The notes below the pieces were generated by a model that saw nothing but the letters and a program-made list of their open reading frames with translations, was not told where the DNA came from and did not search any database. Positions 10,615-19,613 of a stretch of DNA of 42,622 bases are shown in pieces. Each line of letters starts with the position of its first letter. Position 1 is the first letter of the stretch. The DNA lies in NCBI RefSeq assembly GCF_001746295.1, contig NZ_MJAH01000001.1:930565-973186 (forward strand). Direction: 5' to 3'. The stretch comes from Streptomyces sp. LUP47B (GTDB lineage Bacteria > Actinomycetota > Actinomycetes > Streptomycetales > Streptomycetaceae). The position numbers and the translations under genes were made by a program.

Positions 10615-11982
10615 GTGACACGACCCAGGATCCTGGTGGTTGGCGCCGGCTTCGCCGGTGTCGAATGCGTTCGCCGGCTGGAGCGGAAACTCTCCCCGGA
10701 CGAAGCCGACGTCACCTTGGTGACGCCGTTCGCCTACCAGCTCTATCTCCCGCTGCTGCCCCAGGTCGCCTCCGGCGTGCTGACGCCCCAGTCGATCGCC
10801 GTCTCGCTGCGCCGCAGCAAGAAGTACCGCACCCGGATCATCCCGGGCGGCGCGATCGGCGTGGATCTCAAGTCCAAGGTCTGCGTGATCCGCACCATCA
10901 CGGACGAGATCGTCAACGAGCCGTACGACTACATCGTGTTGGCTCCCGGCAGCATCACCCGCACCTTCGACATCCCCGGGCTCACCGAGCACGCCTTCGG
11001 GATGAAGACCCTCGCCGAGGCCGCCTACATCCGCGACCACGTCATCTCCCAGCTCGATCTCGCGGACGCCAGCCACGACCCGGCCGAGCGCGCGGCCCGG
11101 CTGCAGTTCGTGGTCGTCGGCGGCGGATACGCCGGCACCGAGACCGCCGCCTGTCTGCAGAAGCTCACCCACGCGGCGGTCAAGCGCTACCCGCGCATCG
11201 ACCCGTCGCTGATCAAGTGGCATCTGATCGACATCGCCCCGAAGCTGATGCCGGAGCTGGGCGACAAGCTGGGACGCAGCGCACAGGAGATCCTGCGCCG
11301 GCGCGGTATCGACGTGTCGCTGGGTGTCTCCATCGAGAAGGCGGGCCCCGAGGAGGTCACCTTCACCGACGGCCGGGTGATCCCGACCCGGACCCTGATC
11401 TGGACGGCCGGGGTCGTCGCGAGCCCGCTGATCGCCACGCTCGGCGCCGAGACGATTCGCGGGCGGCTCGCGGTCACCACCGAGATGACCTTGCCCGGCC
11501 AGGACGGCGTCTTCGCGCTCGGCGACTCCGCCGCCGTGCCCGACAAGGCCAAGGACGACGACAGCGCGATCTGCCCGCCCACGGCGCAGCACGCCATGCG
11601 CCAGGGCAAGGTGGTCGCCGACAACGTCATCGCGACGCTCCGGGGCCAGGCGCTGAAGCCGTACGTCCACAAGGATCTCGGCCTCGTCGTGGACCTCGGC
11701 GGCACGGATGCCGTGTCCAAGCCGCTCGGCATCGAACTGCGCGGCCTGCCCGCCCAGTTCGCGGCCCGCGGCTACCACTGGGCCGCGCTGCGCACCAACG
11801 TCGCCAAGGTCCGGGTGGCGACCAACTGGACGCTCAACGCCATCGCGGGAGACGATTTCGTCCGCACCGGCTTCCAGGCACGCAAGCCCGCCAAGCTGAA
11901 GGACTTCGAGTACACCGACGCGTATCTGACGCCGGAACAGGTCCGGGAGCAGGTCGAGGGAGCGCGGGGACCGGGCCTGTAG
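10615..11982 (+). CDS. NAD(P)/FAD-dependent oxidoreductase, type II NADH dehydrogenase-like
   Basis: 455 aa from the GTG at 10615. The FAD-binding GAGFAG motif is at residues 10-15 and a second dinucleotide site GGGYAGTETA starts near 169, with a helix-strand order as in NDH-2 and related flavoproteins. The FAD-binding LPGQDGVFALGDSAAVP segment comes late. NDH-2 oxidises NADH to reduce menaquinone without proton pumping at the inner face of the membrane. The sequence ends without an obvious membrane helix. AAGGG lies 9 bases before the GTG; the ATG at 10606 directly follows it with no spacing, so is unlikely. The 274-bp upstream gap holds no gene I can support. Confidence 0.87.
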   Translation: MTRPRILVVGAGFAGVECVRRLERKLSPDEADVTLVTPFAYQLYLPLLPQVASGVLTPQSIAVSLRRSKKYRTRIIPGGAIGVDLKSKVCVIRTITDEIVNEPYDYIVLAPGSITRTFDIPGLTEHAFGMKTLAEAAYIRDHVISQLDLADASHDPAERAARLQFVVVGGGYAGTETAACLQKLTHAAVKRYPRIDPSLIKWHLIDIAPKLMPELGDKLGRSAQEILRRRGIDVSLGVSIEKAGPEEVTFTDGRVIPTRTLIWTAGVVASPLIATLGAETIRGRLAVTTEMTLPGQDGVFALGDSAAVPDKAKDDDSAICPPTAQHAMRQGKVVADNVIATLRGQALKPYVHKDLGLVVDLGGTDAVSKPLGIELRGLPAQFAARGYHWAALRTNVAKVRVATNWTLNAIAGDDFVRTGFQARKPAKLKDFEYTDAYLTPEQVREQVEGARGPGL

Positions 11983-12062
11983 GGGGGCGCACATCACCGC
12001 AGCCACCCCGCCGTGCCATGCTGGAACGGATCATGACGTGACACGGGAGTGAGTACGGCGGA

Positions 12063-14294
12063 GTGAACACAGCGAGGCTGCGCGATCGGCTCGCCGCGTC
12101 GGACCCGGGGCTGCTCCGGCTGGCCGCCGGGCTGCGCACGGTGGGGGCGATCGCGCTCACGCTGGCCGTACTCGGCCTGCTGCGGGCCGACGTCCCGCAT
12201 CTGGTGGCGGGCGCCATCGCGGCGATGGTCGCGACGTTCGCCATCCGGGAGAAGCAGCGCGCCGCGCAGGCCGTGACGCTCGCCCTGGGCCTCCCGGTGG
12301 CACTGGCCTCGCTGTCCCTGGGCGCCCTCCTCAGTTCCCGTGTGGTGTCCGGTGACCTCTTCTTCGTCGCGCTGATCTTCTGCGCGGTCTACAGCCGCCG
12401 CTTCGGCGACCGGGGCACCGCGCTCGGACTGATCGGCTTCCAGATCTACTTCGTGTCCCTGTTCGTCGGGGCGAAGGTCTCCGGTCTGCCCGAGCTGTAC
12501 GGCGTCCTCGGCGTCGCCTTCCTGTGCAGCGCGGCGGCACGCTTCCTGCTGGTGCCGGAGACTCCCGCGGGCCTTCTCGAACGCCTGCGGGAGGCTTTCC
12601 GGGCCCGGCTGGCCCAGCTGGTCTCCGCGCAGCTGGAGTTGCTGGACGCCGGGCCCGAGGAGATCGACGAGGCGCTGAAGGACGTACGCGAGGGGACCGC
12701 GCGGCTGCACGAGACCGCGCTGATGATCCAGGGGCGGCTGGAGGAGGGCACGTCCGACGCGGCCGCGGCGCGGCTCGTGCAGCGGCGTATCGCGGACGCA
12801 GAGATCGCCGCCGAGCGGCTCGGACTGCTGCTGCTGAGCGCCCGCAGCGCCGAGCGGGCGGACACCCTGACCCTGCATCTGCCGGGCGCGCCGGCCCCGC
12901 GAGCGGGCCGGATGGCCGGCCGGGACGAGGCGATGGCCCGGGTGCGCCACGATCTGGAGGCGCTGCGGCTGCTGGTGCTGCGTCCCGTCGCCGCCAGGTC
13001 GGGCACGGCGCTGTCCCAGGTCCGCAACCGGCTCCTCGGCTACCGCGAGGAGGAGAACCTGCCGCCCGCGCCGCCCTCCGTCCAGGACGTCTTCCGAGGC
13101 ATCGGTGAGGCCGCCCGCGCGGTGCTGGGGCTCAGGATCGCCCTGGACGGTCCGCAGGACGAGTCGGACGACTCCCCCGCGACGGCCCGGTCGCGCGAGG
13201 AGCTGGACGCCGAGGACGCGGTCATCGACGCCGGTGACGAGGACACCGGGACACAGGAGGAGCTCACGGGGCTCAGGCGGCCCACGACGCGGGCCGCGGT
13301 TCAGGTCGCCGTGGGGTCCTCGCTCGCCATCGTCGGGGGCGAGTTCCTCTCCAGCCAGCGCTGGTACTGGGCGGTGCTGACCTGCTGGATCGTCTTCATC
13401 AACACCGCGTCCACGGGCGAGATCCTGGTCAAGGGCTACCGTCGGCTGGTGGGGACCGTCCTCGGCGTGCTGGCCGGGATCGTGCTGGCCGGGGCGGTCG
13501 GGCAGCACACCTGGACGGCGTTCGTCCTGGTACTGGTGCTGGTGTTCGCGATGTTCTACACCGCGCCGCTCTCCTACACGCTGATGTCCTTCTTCGTCAC
13601 CGCGGCCCTCGGGCTCCTCTACACCCTGCTGCACACCTACAGCCTCTCGGTGCTGGTGCTGCGGGTGGAGGAGACCGCGCTCGGCGCGGCCTGCGGAGTG
13701 ATAGCGGCGGCGTTCGTCCTGCCGGTGCGCACGGACCGCCGTACGAACGACCTGCTCGTCACCGTCCTGGAGCGGCTCGGCGAGGTCACCGAGGCCGCCG
13801 TGGACCAGCTCAGCGGCGGCACGCCCGCCGAACTGCTCGACCAGGCGCGCGGCCTGGACCAGGCGCTGGCCGATCTGCGGGCGGCGACCAAGCCGCTCAC
13901 GCATCCGATCACACCGCTGCGGGCCCGGCGCGACACGGCCCGCTATGTCGTGGCGCTCCTGGAGACGTGCGCGTACCACGCGCGCTCGCTGGCGGCGACG
14001 GCCGAACTGCTGTCCACGCACCCCTCGATCGCGGCGGATCCCCGGCTGCGCCGGGCCGGCCGGCGGATCGAGGACAACATCGCGGCGATCGCCGCACATG
14101 TCGCCGACGAGCGCTCCACCGACCGGGTCGAGACCGGGCCGAGCATCGCGTCCCTGCTGGACACCGAAGTCCCCGGCACCCCGCGCTTCGGCCGTGTCAC
14201 CGACCGCGTGCTGCGGCATGTGCAGCGCCTGGACGAGACCGTGATGGGTCTGGCCCGGCCGCTGCACGTGCCGGTCGCGGCGCCGAAACGCTAG
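12063..14294 (+). CDS. FUSC-family integral membrane protein
   Basis: 743 aa. Two hydrophobic blocks (about residues 20-160 and 415-560) flank a long helical, charged cytoplasmic stretch rich in Ala, Glu and Arg, and another soluble helical region ends the protein. This is the layout of fusaric-acid-resistance/YccS-like (FUSC, aromatic acid exporter) proteins. The second block contains VGSSLAIVGGEFLSSQRWYW and SYTLMSFFVTAALGLLYTLL, typical of FUSC. The substrate is unknown; export of small aromatic acids is inferred from the family. GTG start with GGGAG at a rather long spacing. It follows the flavoprotein by 80 bp and is convergent with the next gene. Confidence 0.82.
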   Translation: MNTARLRDRLAASDPGLLRLAAGLRTVGAIALTLAVLGLLRADVPHLVAGAIAAMVATFAIREKQRAAQAVTLALGLPVALASLSLGALLSSRVVSGDLFFVALIFCAVYSRRFGDRGTALGLIGFQIYFVSLFVGAKVSGLPELYGVLGVAFLCSAAARFLLVPETPAGLLERLREAFRARLAQLVSAQLELLDAGPEEIDEALKDVREGTARLHETALMIQGRLEEGTSDAAAARLVQRRIADAEIAAERLGLLLLSARSAERADTLTLHLPGAPAPRAGRMAGRDEAMARVRHDLEALRLLVLRPVAARSGTALSQVRNRLLGYREEENLPPAPPSVQDVFRGIGEAARAVLGLRIALDGPQDESDDSPATARSREELDAEDAVIDAGDEDTGTQEELTGLRRPTTRAAVQVAVGSSLAIVGGEFLSSQRWYWAVLTCWIVFINTASTGEILVKGYRRLVGTVLGVLAGIVLAGAVGQHTWTAFVLVLVLVFAMFYTAPLSYTLMSFFVTAALGLLYTLLHTYSLSVLVLRVEETALGAACGVIAAAFVLPVRTDRRTNDLLVTVLERLGEVTEAAVDQLSGGTPAELLDQARGLDQALADLRAATKPLTHPITPLRARRDTARYVVALLETCAYHARSLAATAELLSTHPSIAADPRLRRAGRRIEDNIAAIAAHVADERSTDRVETGPSIASLLDTEVPGTPRFGRVTDRVLRHVQRLDETVMGLARPLHVPVAAPKR

Positions 14295-14304
14295 GGCCCG
14301 GTGC

Positions 14305-14739
14305 TCACAGGTCCGTGGGCAGACCGCTCACCTCGGCGATGCCGCGCAGCTCGTCGTCGAGCCGACGGCGTTCGCGGATGTAGTCGGCGATCTCCCCGAG
14401 GCGGACCGGGTCCTCGGCGGTGTCCGCGTCGGTGACCACCCGGATCGGACTGGTGCCCTCGTCGACATGGAGTTCGATCACCTTGTTGTCCAGTCGGCCG
14501 GTCACGGCGGTGGCGATGACCAGGGCGGCCTCGTCGCGGACCACCTGGGGCAGCCCGTCCTGCCGGCTGTCCTCCAGCGCGAAGTCCAACGCGGGCAGCT
14601 GTTGCTCCTCGATCGCCCGCAGGACCGGGCTGACCACGTCGAGCAGCGTCTCGTAGTCCTCCGAGGCCATGCGGATGCGCAACAGATTCAGGTAGACGTC
14701 CACGGGCCTACCGTCGGGCGGAAGCTCGGGTTCGTTCAT
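14305..14739 (-). CDS. Hypothetical protein
   Basis: 144 aa, family not recognised. It has high third-position GC and a plausible GAGGGG site before the ATG at 14739. The sequence looks soluble and helical, with MASEDYETLLDVVSPVLRAI and DYIRERRRLDDELRGIAEV, and a central strand-rich portion (ALVIATAVTGRLDNKVIELH). No cysteines, no membrane segment and no signal peptide. It lies 28 bp downstream of the DUF1206 gene in the same direction and may share its transcript. The longer frame up to 14991 overlaps DUF1206 coding and is rejected. Confidence 0.7.
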   Translation of the reverse strand: MNEPELPPDGRPVDVYLNLLRIRMASEDYETLLDVVSPVLRAIEEQQLPALDFALEDSRQDGLPQVVRDEAALVIATAVTGRLDNKVIELHVDEGTSPIRVVTDADTAEDPVRLGEIADYIRERRRLDDELRGIAEVSGLPTDL

Positions 14740-14767
14740 GCCCCTCGGGTTCCCCGTGTTCCGCCGC

Positions 14768-15601
14768 TCAGACACGTCGCCACCGGGCCATCGCGAACGA
14801 GAAGACACCGAACAGCACCAGCCCTGCCGCGACCAGGACGAGCAGCCACGGTCCAAGGGGTGTCTCGGCGAACGAGCGGAGCGTGTCGTCGAGGCCCTTG
14901 GCCTTCTTGGGCTCGTAGTCGACCGCGGCGCGGACGGCGAACGCGCCCGCCGCGATGAACACCACTCCACGCGCCGTTCCGCCGCCGACACCGGTCACAT
15001 CGACCAGCTTCCGGACCCGCGGGCCCATCTGGGCGAGCTTGAGCTTGTCGTGGAAGGACCTGCGCAGCGCCTGTACGGCGATCCACACACCGGCCACCGA
15101 GACACCGACGCCCGCGACGCCCACGAGCCACTGCCCCGCGGGCCACTCCAGGGCCCGGGCGGTGATGTCCCTGGACTGTTTGTCGCTCGATCCTCCGCTG
15201 CCGGAGCCGGCGGCGAAGGACAGCACGGAGTAGGCGACGAACGCGTAGAAGACGCAGCGGGCCGCCGACAGCAGCCGTTTCGTGGCTTTACGGCCGTCAG
15301 GACCGACCGCGCCGAACACCACCTCGGACAGCCGCCACAGGGCCATGCCGACGAGCCCGATGCCCAGCGCCCACAGGACGACGGAACCGAACGGTTTGTC
15401 GGCAAGTGCGGCGAGGGCACCGCCGCGGTCGGCCTGACGCCCGCCGTCGCCGAAGGCGATCTGCAGGGCCAGTACACCGACCAGCAGATAGATCACTCCG
15501 CGGGCGGTGAACCCCGCGCGGGCGGCATACTCCATGGCGGAGCCGCGTGCCGCGCGCCTGGCCTGGATCCGGCCGGCCTGTGCCGTGGAGCTCGTGGTCA
15601 T
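14768..15601 (-). CDS. DUF1206 family membrane protein
   Basis: 277 aa. Three repeated units, each with two membrane helices, start with similar motifs: EYAARAGFTARGVIYLLVGV, then KRLLSAARCVFYAFVAYSVL and RGVVFIAAGAFAVRAAVDY. This internally repeated six-helix pattern is that of DUF1206, common in actinobacteria and of unknown function. A cytosolic N-terminus with TTSSTAQAGRIQARRAARGS precedes the first helix. It sits downstream of the DUF5133/sigma pair on the same strand with a 57-bp gap, so read-through from the stress sigma operon is possible but not shown. Confidence 0.85.
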   Translation of the reverse strand: MTTSSTAQAGRIQARRAARGSAMEYAARAGFTARGVIYLLVGVLALQIAFGDGGRQADRGGALAALADKPFGSVVLWALGIGLVGMALWRLSEVVFGAVGPDGRKATKRLLSAARCVFYAFVAYSVLSFAAGSGSGGSSDKQSRDITARALEWPAGQWLVGVAGVGVSVAGVWIAVQALRRSFHDKLKLAQMGPRVRKLVDVTGVGGGTARGVVFIAAGAFAVRAAVDYEPKKAKGLDDTLRSFAETPLGPWLLVLVAAGLVLFGVFSFAMARWRRV

Positions 15602-15658
15602 GTAGACCCCCCCTTGAAGTCCGGATGCCGTCCTGGCGGGCGGTCACACGGAGTGTGG

Positions 15659-15902
15659 TCAATCGGTCAGTCGCGCGTGTTCAGGCATGGCCGCGAGCAG
15701 GCGGTGAGCCGTCTCCAGGGCCGGCCGCACATCCCGGGTGCCGGTGGAAACACAGAGCGTGTAGGCGAGATCCCGGGCCTGCGGGCTCGGCTCGGCCGCC
15801 ATCGCGGCCTCCTCGGCCCGCAGTGCCTCGTACGCGTCGACGAGACTGGCGCAGGTACGCGGGATCGGGTATCAGTCTCGGGCTCGCTCCTCGTAAGCTC
15901 AC
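15659..15902 (-). pseudogene. DUF5133 family protein, frameshifted
   Basis: Reading from the GTG at 15902, frame one gives MSLRGASPRLIPDPAYLRQ; after one extra base at about 15845 the coding continues in another frame as LVDAYEALRAEEAAMAAEP and then ARDLAYTLCVSTGTRDV, ending at 15659. The last motif is the signature I associate with DUF5133, short Streptomyces proteins often next to SigB-type sigma genes. Without the extra base the gene would be 80 aa and exactly in phase. The GTG overlaps the sigma-factor stop as GTGA, so it is translationally coupled. Codon 3 is TTA, rare in Streptomyces. It may be a real pseudogene, a sequencing error or a programmed frameshift. Confidence 0.7.
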
Positions 15903-16756
15903 GCTTCTCCCGACCCGTCGGCGGCCTGCCGCCGCGCCCGGTCCGCCAGCGCCTCGTCGCGCACACGCGCGCAGCTGCGGCTGATGAGCCGCGAGACGTG
16001 CATCTGCGAGATGCCGAGCTGGTCGGCGATGCGGCTCTGTGTCATGTCCTCGAAGAAGCGCATGTAGAGGATGGCGCGCTCGCGCTCGGGCAGCCGACGC
16101 AGGCCCTCCTTGGCGGATTCGCGGTCGACCACGACGTCGTACGACGAGTCGGGGGCACCGAGGGTGTCGGCGAGGCTGTAGCCGTCGTCGCCGGCCGAGA
16201 GCTCGGCGTCCAGGGACAGCGTGCTGAAGCTTTCGAGGGCCTCCAGACCGGTGGTGACCTCGTCCTCGGTCAGGCCGGTGTGGGCGGCGAGGTCGGCGGG
16301 CGTCGGTTCGGGGGAACCGGGGTTCTGGGTGAGTTCGCGCCGGGCCACCCGCACCTTGTTGCGCAGTTCCTGTACGCGGCGGGGCACCCTGAGGGCCCAC
16401 ATGCGGTCCCGGAAGTGGCGCTTGACCTCGCCCGTGATGGTGGGCACGGCGTAGCTCTCGAAGGCTCCGCGTTCCGGTTCGAACCGGTCGATGGCCTTCA
16501 CGAGCCCGAGTGCCGCGACCTGGCGCAGGTCCTCCAGCGACTCGCCGCGGTCGCGGAACCGGCCGGCGATGCGGTGGGCCATGGGCAGCCAGGCGGTCAC
16601 GAGTTCGTCGCGCAGGGCGTCGCGCTCGGGGCCTTCCTCCAGCCCGGCCAGCCGGGCGAAGAGGGCCATGGTGTCGGGGGCGTCGTCGTGCCGCCGCCTG
16701 CCGGCGGTGGGGCGGGTCTGGGTGGTGGTACGGCTGGTCGACGTGTCGGTGAGCAT
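15899..16756 (-). CDS. SigB/SigF/SigG-type RNA polymerase sigma factor
   Basis: 285 aa from the ATG at 16756, which has AGGAGC 8 bases upstream; the longer frame to 16843 is not supported. Group 3 sigma-70: region 2 contains DLRQVAALGLVKAIDRFEPE and FESYAVPTITGEVKRHFRD; region 3 has VARRELTQNPGSPEPT; region 4 ends with the helix-turn-helix MTQSRIADQLGISQMHVSRL. The IRRH-free MWALRVPRRVQEL segment is typical of the SigB-like stress and development factors of Streptomyces, which are held by RsbW-type anti-sigma proteins. An RsbW-like gene lies about 200 bp upstream on the same strand, but no anti-anti-sigma gene is seen. It overlaps the downstream DUF5133 gene by 4 bases. Confidence 0.92.
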   Translation of the reverse strand: MLTDTSTSRTTTQTRPTAGRRRHDDAPDTMALFARLAGLEEGPERDALRDELVTAWLPMAHRIAGRFRDRGESLEDLRQVAALGLVKAIDRFEPERGAFESYAVPTITGEVKRHFRDRMWALRVPRRVQELRNKVRVARRELTQNPGSPEPTPADLAAHTGLTEDEVTTGLEALESFSTLSLDAELSAGDDGYSLADTLGAPDSSYDVVVDRESAKEGLRRLPERERAILYMRFFEDMTQSRIADQLGISQMHVSRLISRSCARVRDEALADRARRQAADGSGEA

Positions 16757-16961
16757 GCGGATTCGCTCCTGAAGAACGGGTTCAGGGACTGACCGCGGGA
16801 GGGACGCCGCCGGGACCGCCGAAGAGGGGCCCGCAGCAGCCATACAGCTCCCGCTGGCGCGCCTCCGGTCCGAAGCACGAAACTGCGTCTGCCCTGCTGT
16901 ATGGGGCTCAAACTCGGCTTTTGAAACTCCGTTTTCTGGCGGCTTCCGCGGAGGTGCCGGC

Positions 16962-17405
16962 TCAGTTCAGAGGCACCACGGCGGTGATGCACTTACCGCC
17001 CGAGGGCAGGTCGGTCACGCGGACGTCGCGGGCCAGTCGGCAGACGATCGGCCAGCCGTGACCGCCCGGGCGCCACCTGCCCTGCGGGTCGACGGGCTCC
17101 TTGGCGACCGGCAGTTCGGCGCTGCGGTCGCTGACCGAGAGGCATACGCCCCGGCCCCCGACGTCGACGTGGAAGTCGGTGATGCCGCCGCCGTGCAGGA
17201 TCGCGTTGGTGGTGAGTTCGGAGGCGACGAGGAGCGCGTCCGAGAGGGCCTGCGCGTCGCACGAGACGTGCGTGGTGCGGCAGCGCTCGGACACGGCCCA
17301 CTCGACCGCCCGGCGCGCCTCGTCCGGCCTGCACGGCCGTGACCGTGCGTGCGGGTGCGCGACGGCGAGTTCGGGTGCGGATTCGGCCCTGTGCTCCTCG
17401 CACAT
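16962..17405 (-). CDS. RsbW-like ATP-binding protein (candidate anti-sigma factor)
   Basis: 147 aa. A GHKL ATPase fold without phosphoacceptor domain: N-box ALLVASELTTNAILHGGG, G1-like CLSVSDRSAEL, and a GGHGWPIV G2-like segment before a final strand CITAVVPLN. Proteins like this bind and inhibit SigB-type sigma factors or phosphorylate their antagonists. It lies directly upstream of the sigma factor on the same strand with a 205-bp gap, so it is the natural candidate regulator, although the gap argues for a separate promoter. ATG at 17405 with AGGAG 7 bases upstream. Partnership with the sigma factor is inference. Confidence 0.83.
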   Translation of the reverse strand: MCEEHRAESAPELAVAHPHARSRPCRPDEARRAVEWAVSERCRTTHVSCDAQALSDALLVASELTTNAILHGGGITDFHVDVGGRGVCLSVSDRSAELPVAKEPVDPQGRWRPGGHGWPIVCRLARDVRVTDLPSGGKCITAVVPLN

Positions 17406-17609
17406 GAAGTGGCTCCTGATCGTGGATCGGCTGGCTCTTGCGTCGGTGGAGCGGAAGCCCGGCCCTGCCCACGGCCCGCTGACCGCGCTGGACGGTGCTT
17501 TCTCCGTGGGCCTCCAGTAATCGGCTGACCTCTCCTCGTCCGGTCAAACCTCCCCGTTTCGGGCGGGACGCCGGGTCATTCGATCGCGATCCCGGGGTAC
17601 GCGGGCGGT

Positions 17610-17819
17610 ATGACGGATGTCGTGGACTCAGACGAACTGCTGCGCCGGATCCAGCGGGCCCGAGCCTGCGCGGTGGAGGAAGAACGGTCCTGGCGGGCGC
17701 GGAGCGACGAGTTGCGGCCCTCCGATCCGGAGGCCGCCGGGGACGCCGCCGTACGCACCCTGGCCTACGAGGCCGTGATCAGGGTGCTGGACGAGGTGCT
17801 CAGGCCGGGCAGTCGCTGA
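17610..17819 (+). CDS. Small hypothetical protein
   Basis: 69 aa, not recognised. The frame shows strong third-position GC, which supports coding: MTDVVDSDELLRRIQRARAC, a stretch rich in Arg, Glu and Asp, and a last helix AVIRVLDEVLRPGSR. It looks like a small soluble, wholly helical protein. No strong Shine-Dalgarno sequence is visible before the ATG, only a G-rich run. It is isolated between divergent and co-oriented neighbours, and a minus-strand frame overlaps its 3' end. Confidence 0.55.
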   Translation: MTDVVDSDELLRRIQRARACAVEEERSWRARSDELRPSDPEAAGDAAVRTLAYEAVIRVLDEVLRPGSR

Positions 17820-18023
17820 CCGCCCGCATTCGTGGCGGCGCGGTCGTAGCGGCGGATCCGGACGGGGGCCGGCATCCCGGCCGTGCGGACCATCGCGCCG
17901 ATCACGCAGTGCGCGCCCATCGGGCGGCTGACCAGGATCGATACCGCCGCCGTCGCGGGCAGCATGGCCCGGGCGTCCGGTGCGCGCTGATTGACGGTGG
18001 GCCGGGCCGGGCACCCGAGCCCC

Positions 18024-19502
18024 ATGACTGTCGACCACACCCAAGCACCCGTTCTGGAAGCTCTGGCCGACTACCACCGCCGGGGACAGTTGTCCTTCAC
18101 GCCGCCGGGACACAAACAGGCCCGTGGGGCCGACCCGGCGGTCCGGGAGACGCTGGGCGACGCGGTCTTCCTCGGGGACGTGCTGGCGTCGGGCGGTCTG
18201 GACGACCGGCTGACCCGGGGGCGGGTGCTGGAGCGGGCCGAGGAGCTGATGGCCGACGCCGTGCACGCCGAGCACACGTTCTTCACCACGTGCGGGAGTT
18301 CCCTCTCGGTGAAGGCGGCGATGCTGGCCGTCGCGGGTCCGCACGAGAAGCTGCTGATCGGACGGGACGCCCACAAGTCGGTGGTGTCCGGGCTGATCCT
18401 GTCGGGGATCGAGCCGGTCTGGATCGAGCCGCGGTGGGACGCCGAACGCCACCTGGCGCACCCGCCGTCCGCCGCGGAGTACGAGCGGGCCTTCGAAGCC
18501 CATCCCGACGCGAAGGGTGCCCTGGTCACCAGCCCGACTCCCTACGGCAGTTGCGCGGCCCTCGGGGACATCGCCGAGGTCTGCCACCGCCGTTCGGTCC
18601 CGCTGATCGTGGACGAGGCGTGGGGCGCGCACCTGCCCTTCCATCCCGATCTGCCGTCCTGGGCCATGGACGCGGGCGCCGACATCTGTGTGACCAGCAT
18701 CCACAAGATGGGCAGCGGCTTCGAACAGGGATCGGTCTTCCACCTGCAAGGCGACCTCGTCCCGCCGGATCTGCTGAAGATGCGCGCGGACCTGCTGGGC
18801 ACCACCAGCCCCTCGGTGCTGCTCTACGCCGGTCTGGACGGCTGGCGCCGCCAGATGGCGCTGCGGGGCAAGGAGTTGATGGGCGGGGCGCTGGATCTCG
18901 CGGCGCGGGTCCGTTCCGCGATCGAGGAGATCGACGGGATGCACGTCGCCGACCGCGACGACTTCTGCGGGCCCGGCCTGGCCGACGACTTCGATCCGCT
19001 GCCCGGTGTCATCGACCTCGACGGGCTCGGGATCACCGGATTCCAGGCCGCGGACTGGCTGCGCGAGCACCGGCACATCGACGCCCACCTCACGGACCAC
19101 CGGCGTATCGGGATGCAGATCACCCACGGCGACGACGAGGAGACGACCGGCGAGTTGCTCGCGGCGCTCAGGGATCTCGCCCGGGTGGCGCCGGAGTTGG
19201 GCCCGGCCCCGCGGGTGGAGGTACCGCCGCCGTCCGAACTGCGGATGGAGCAGGTCGTGCTTCCCCGGGACGCGTTCTTCGGTCCGGCCGAGAAGGTGCC
19301 GGTCGCCGAGGCCGCGGGGCGGATCGCTGCCGAGATGATCACGCCCTACCCGCCGGGAATCCCGGCCGTGCTGCCCGGTGAACTGCTGACCGAGCCTGTA
19401 CTGGAGTACCTGCGGACCGGGTTGGCCGCGGGCATGAACCTGCCCGATCCCGCCGACGCGGAGTTGAAGACGATCAGGGTGGCAAACGCGCCCGCCGAGT
19501 GA
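18024..19502 (+). CDS. PLP-dependent Orn/Lys/Arg decarboxylase family protein
   Basis: 492 aa, the length of the shorter bacterial Orn/Lys/Arg decarboxylases (SpeA/CadA-like fold type I). Motifs: FTPPGHKQARG near the N-terminus, GRDAHKSVVSGL, VDEAWGAHLPFHPDLPSW binding the cofactor, and SIHKMGSGFEQGS with the PLP-binding Lys at residue 228. The C-terminal domain has the PYPPGIPAVLPGE loop characteristic of the family. The reaction is removal of CO2 from a basic amino acid to give a polyamine precursor such as cadaverine, putrescine or agmatine; the exact substrate is not readable. ATG at 18024; the GTG at 17991 adds residues unlike the family. A strong terminator lies about 110 bp after the stop. 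Confidence 0.9.
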   Translation: MTVDHTQAPVLEALADYHRRGQLSFTPPGHKQARGADPAVRETLGDAVFLGDVLASGGLDDRLTRGRVLERAEELMADAVHAEHTFFTTCGSSLSVKAAMLAVAGPHEKLLIGRDAHKSVVSGLILSGIEPVWIEPRWDAERHLAHPPSAAEYERAFEAHPDAKGALVTSPTPYGSCAALGDIAEVCHRRSVPLIVDEAWGAHLPFHPDLPSWAMDAGADICVTSIHKMGSGFEQGSVFHLQGDLVPPDLLKMRADLLGTTSPSVLLYAGLDGWRRQMALRGKELMGGALDLAARVRSAIEEIDGMHVADRDDFCGPGLADDFDPLPGVIDLDGLGITGFQAADWLREHRHIDAHLTDHRRIGMQITHGDDEETTGELLAALRDLARVAPELGPAPRVEVPPPSELRMEQVVLPRDAFFGPAEKVPVAEAAGRIAAEMITPYPPGIPAVLPGELLTEPVLEYLRTGLAAGMNLPDPADAELKTIRVANAPAE

Positions 19503-19613
19503 AACCGGTCACGCACCTCGGTTTCCATTGCGCGAAATCGCCATGGATGGTTTACGGTTCACTCATACGTGGTGACGGGGTCGACATACCGTCCTCCGAC
19601 ACCACCTCTGTCT

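Noticed and set aside
16757..16843. An N-terminal extension of the sigma factor from 16843
   Set aside because: The ATG at 16756 has AGGAGC at ideal spacing; the extra residues do not look like a sigma factor.
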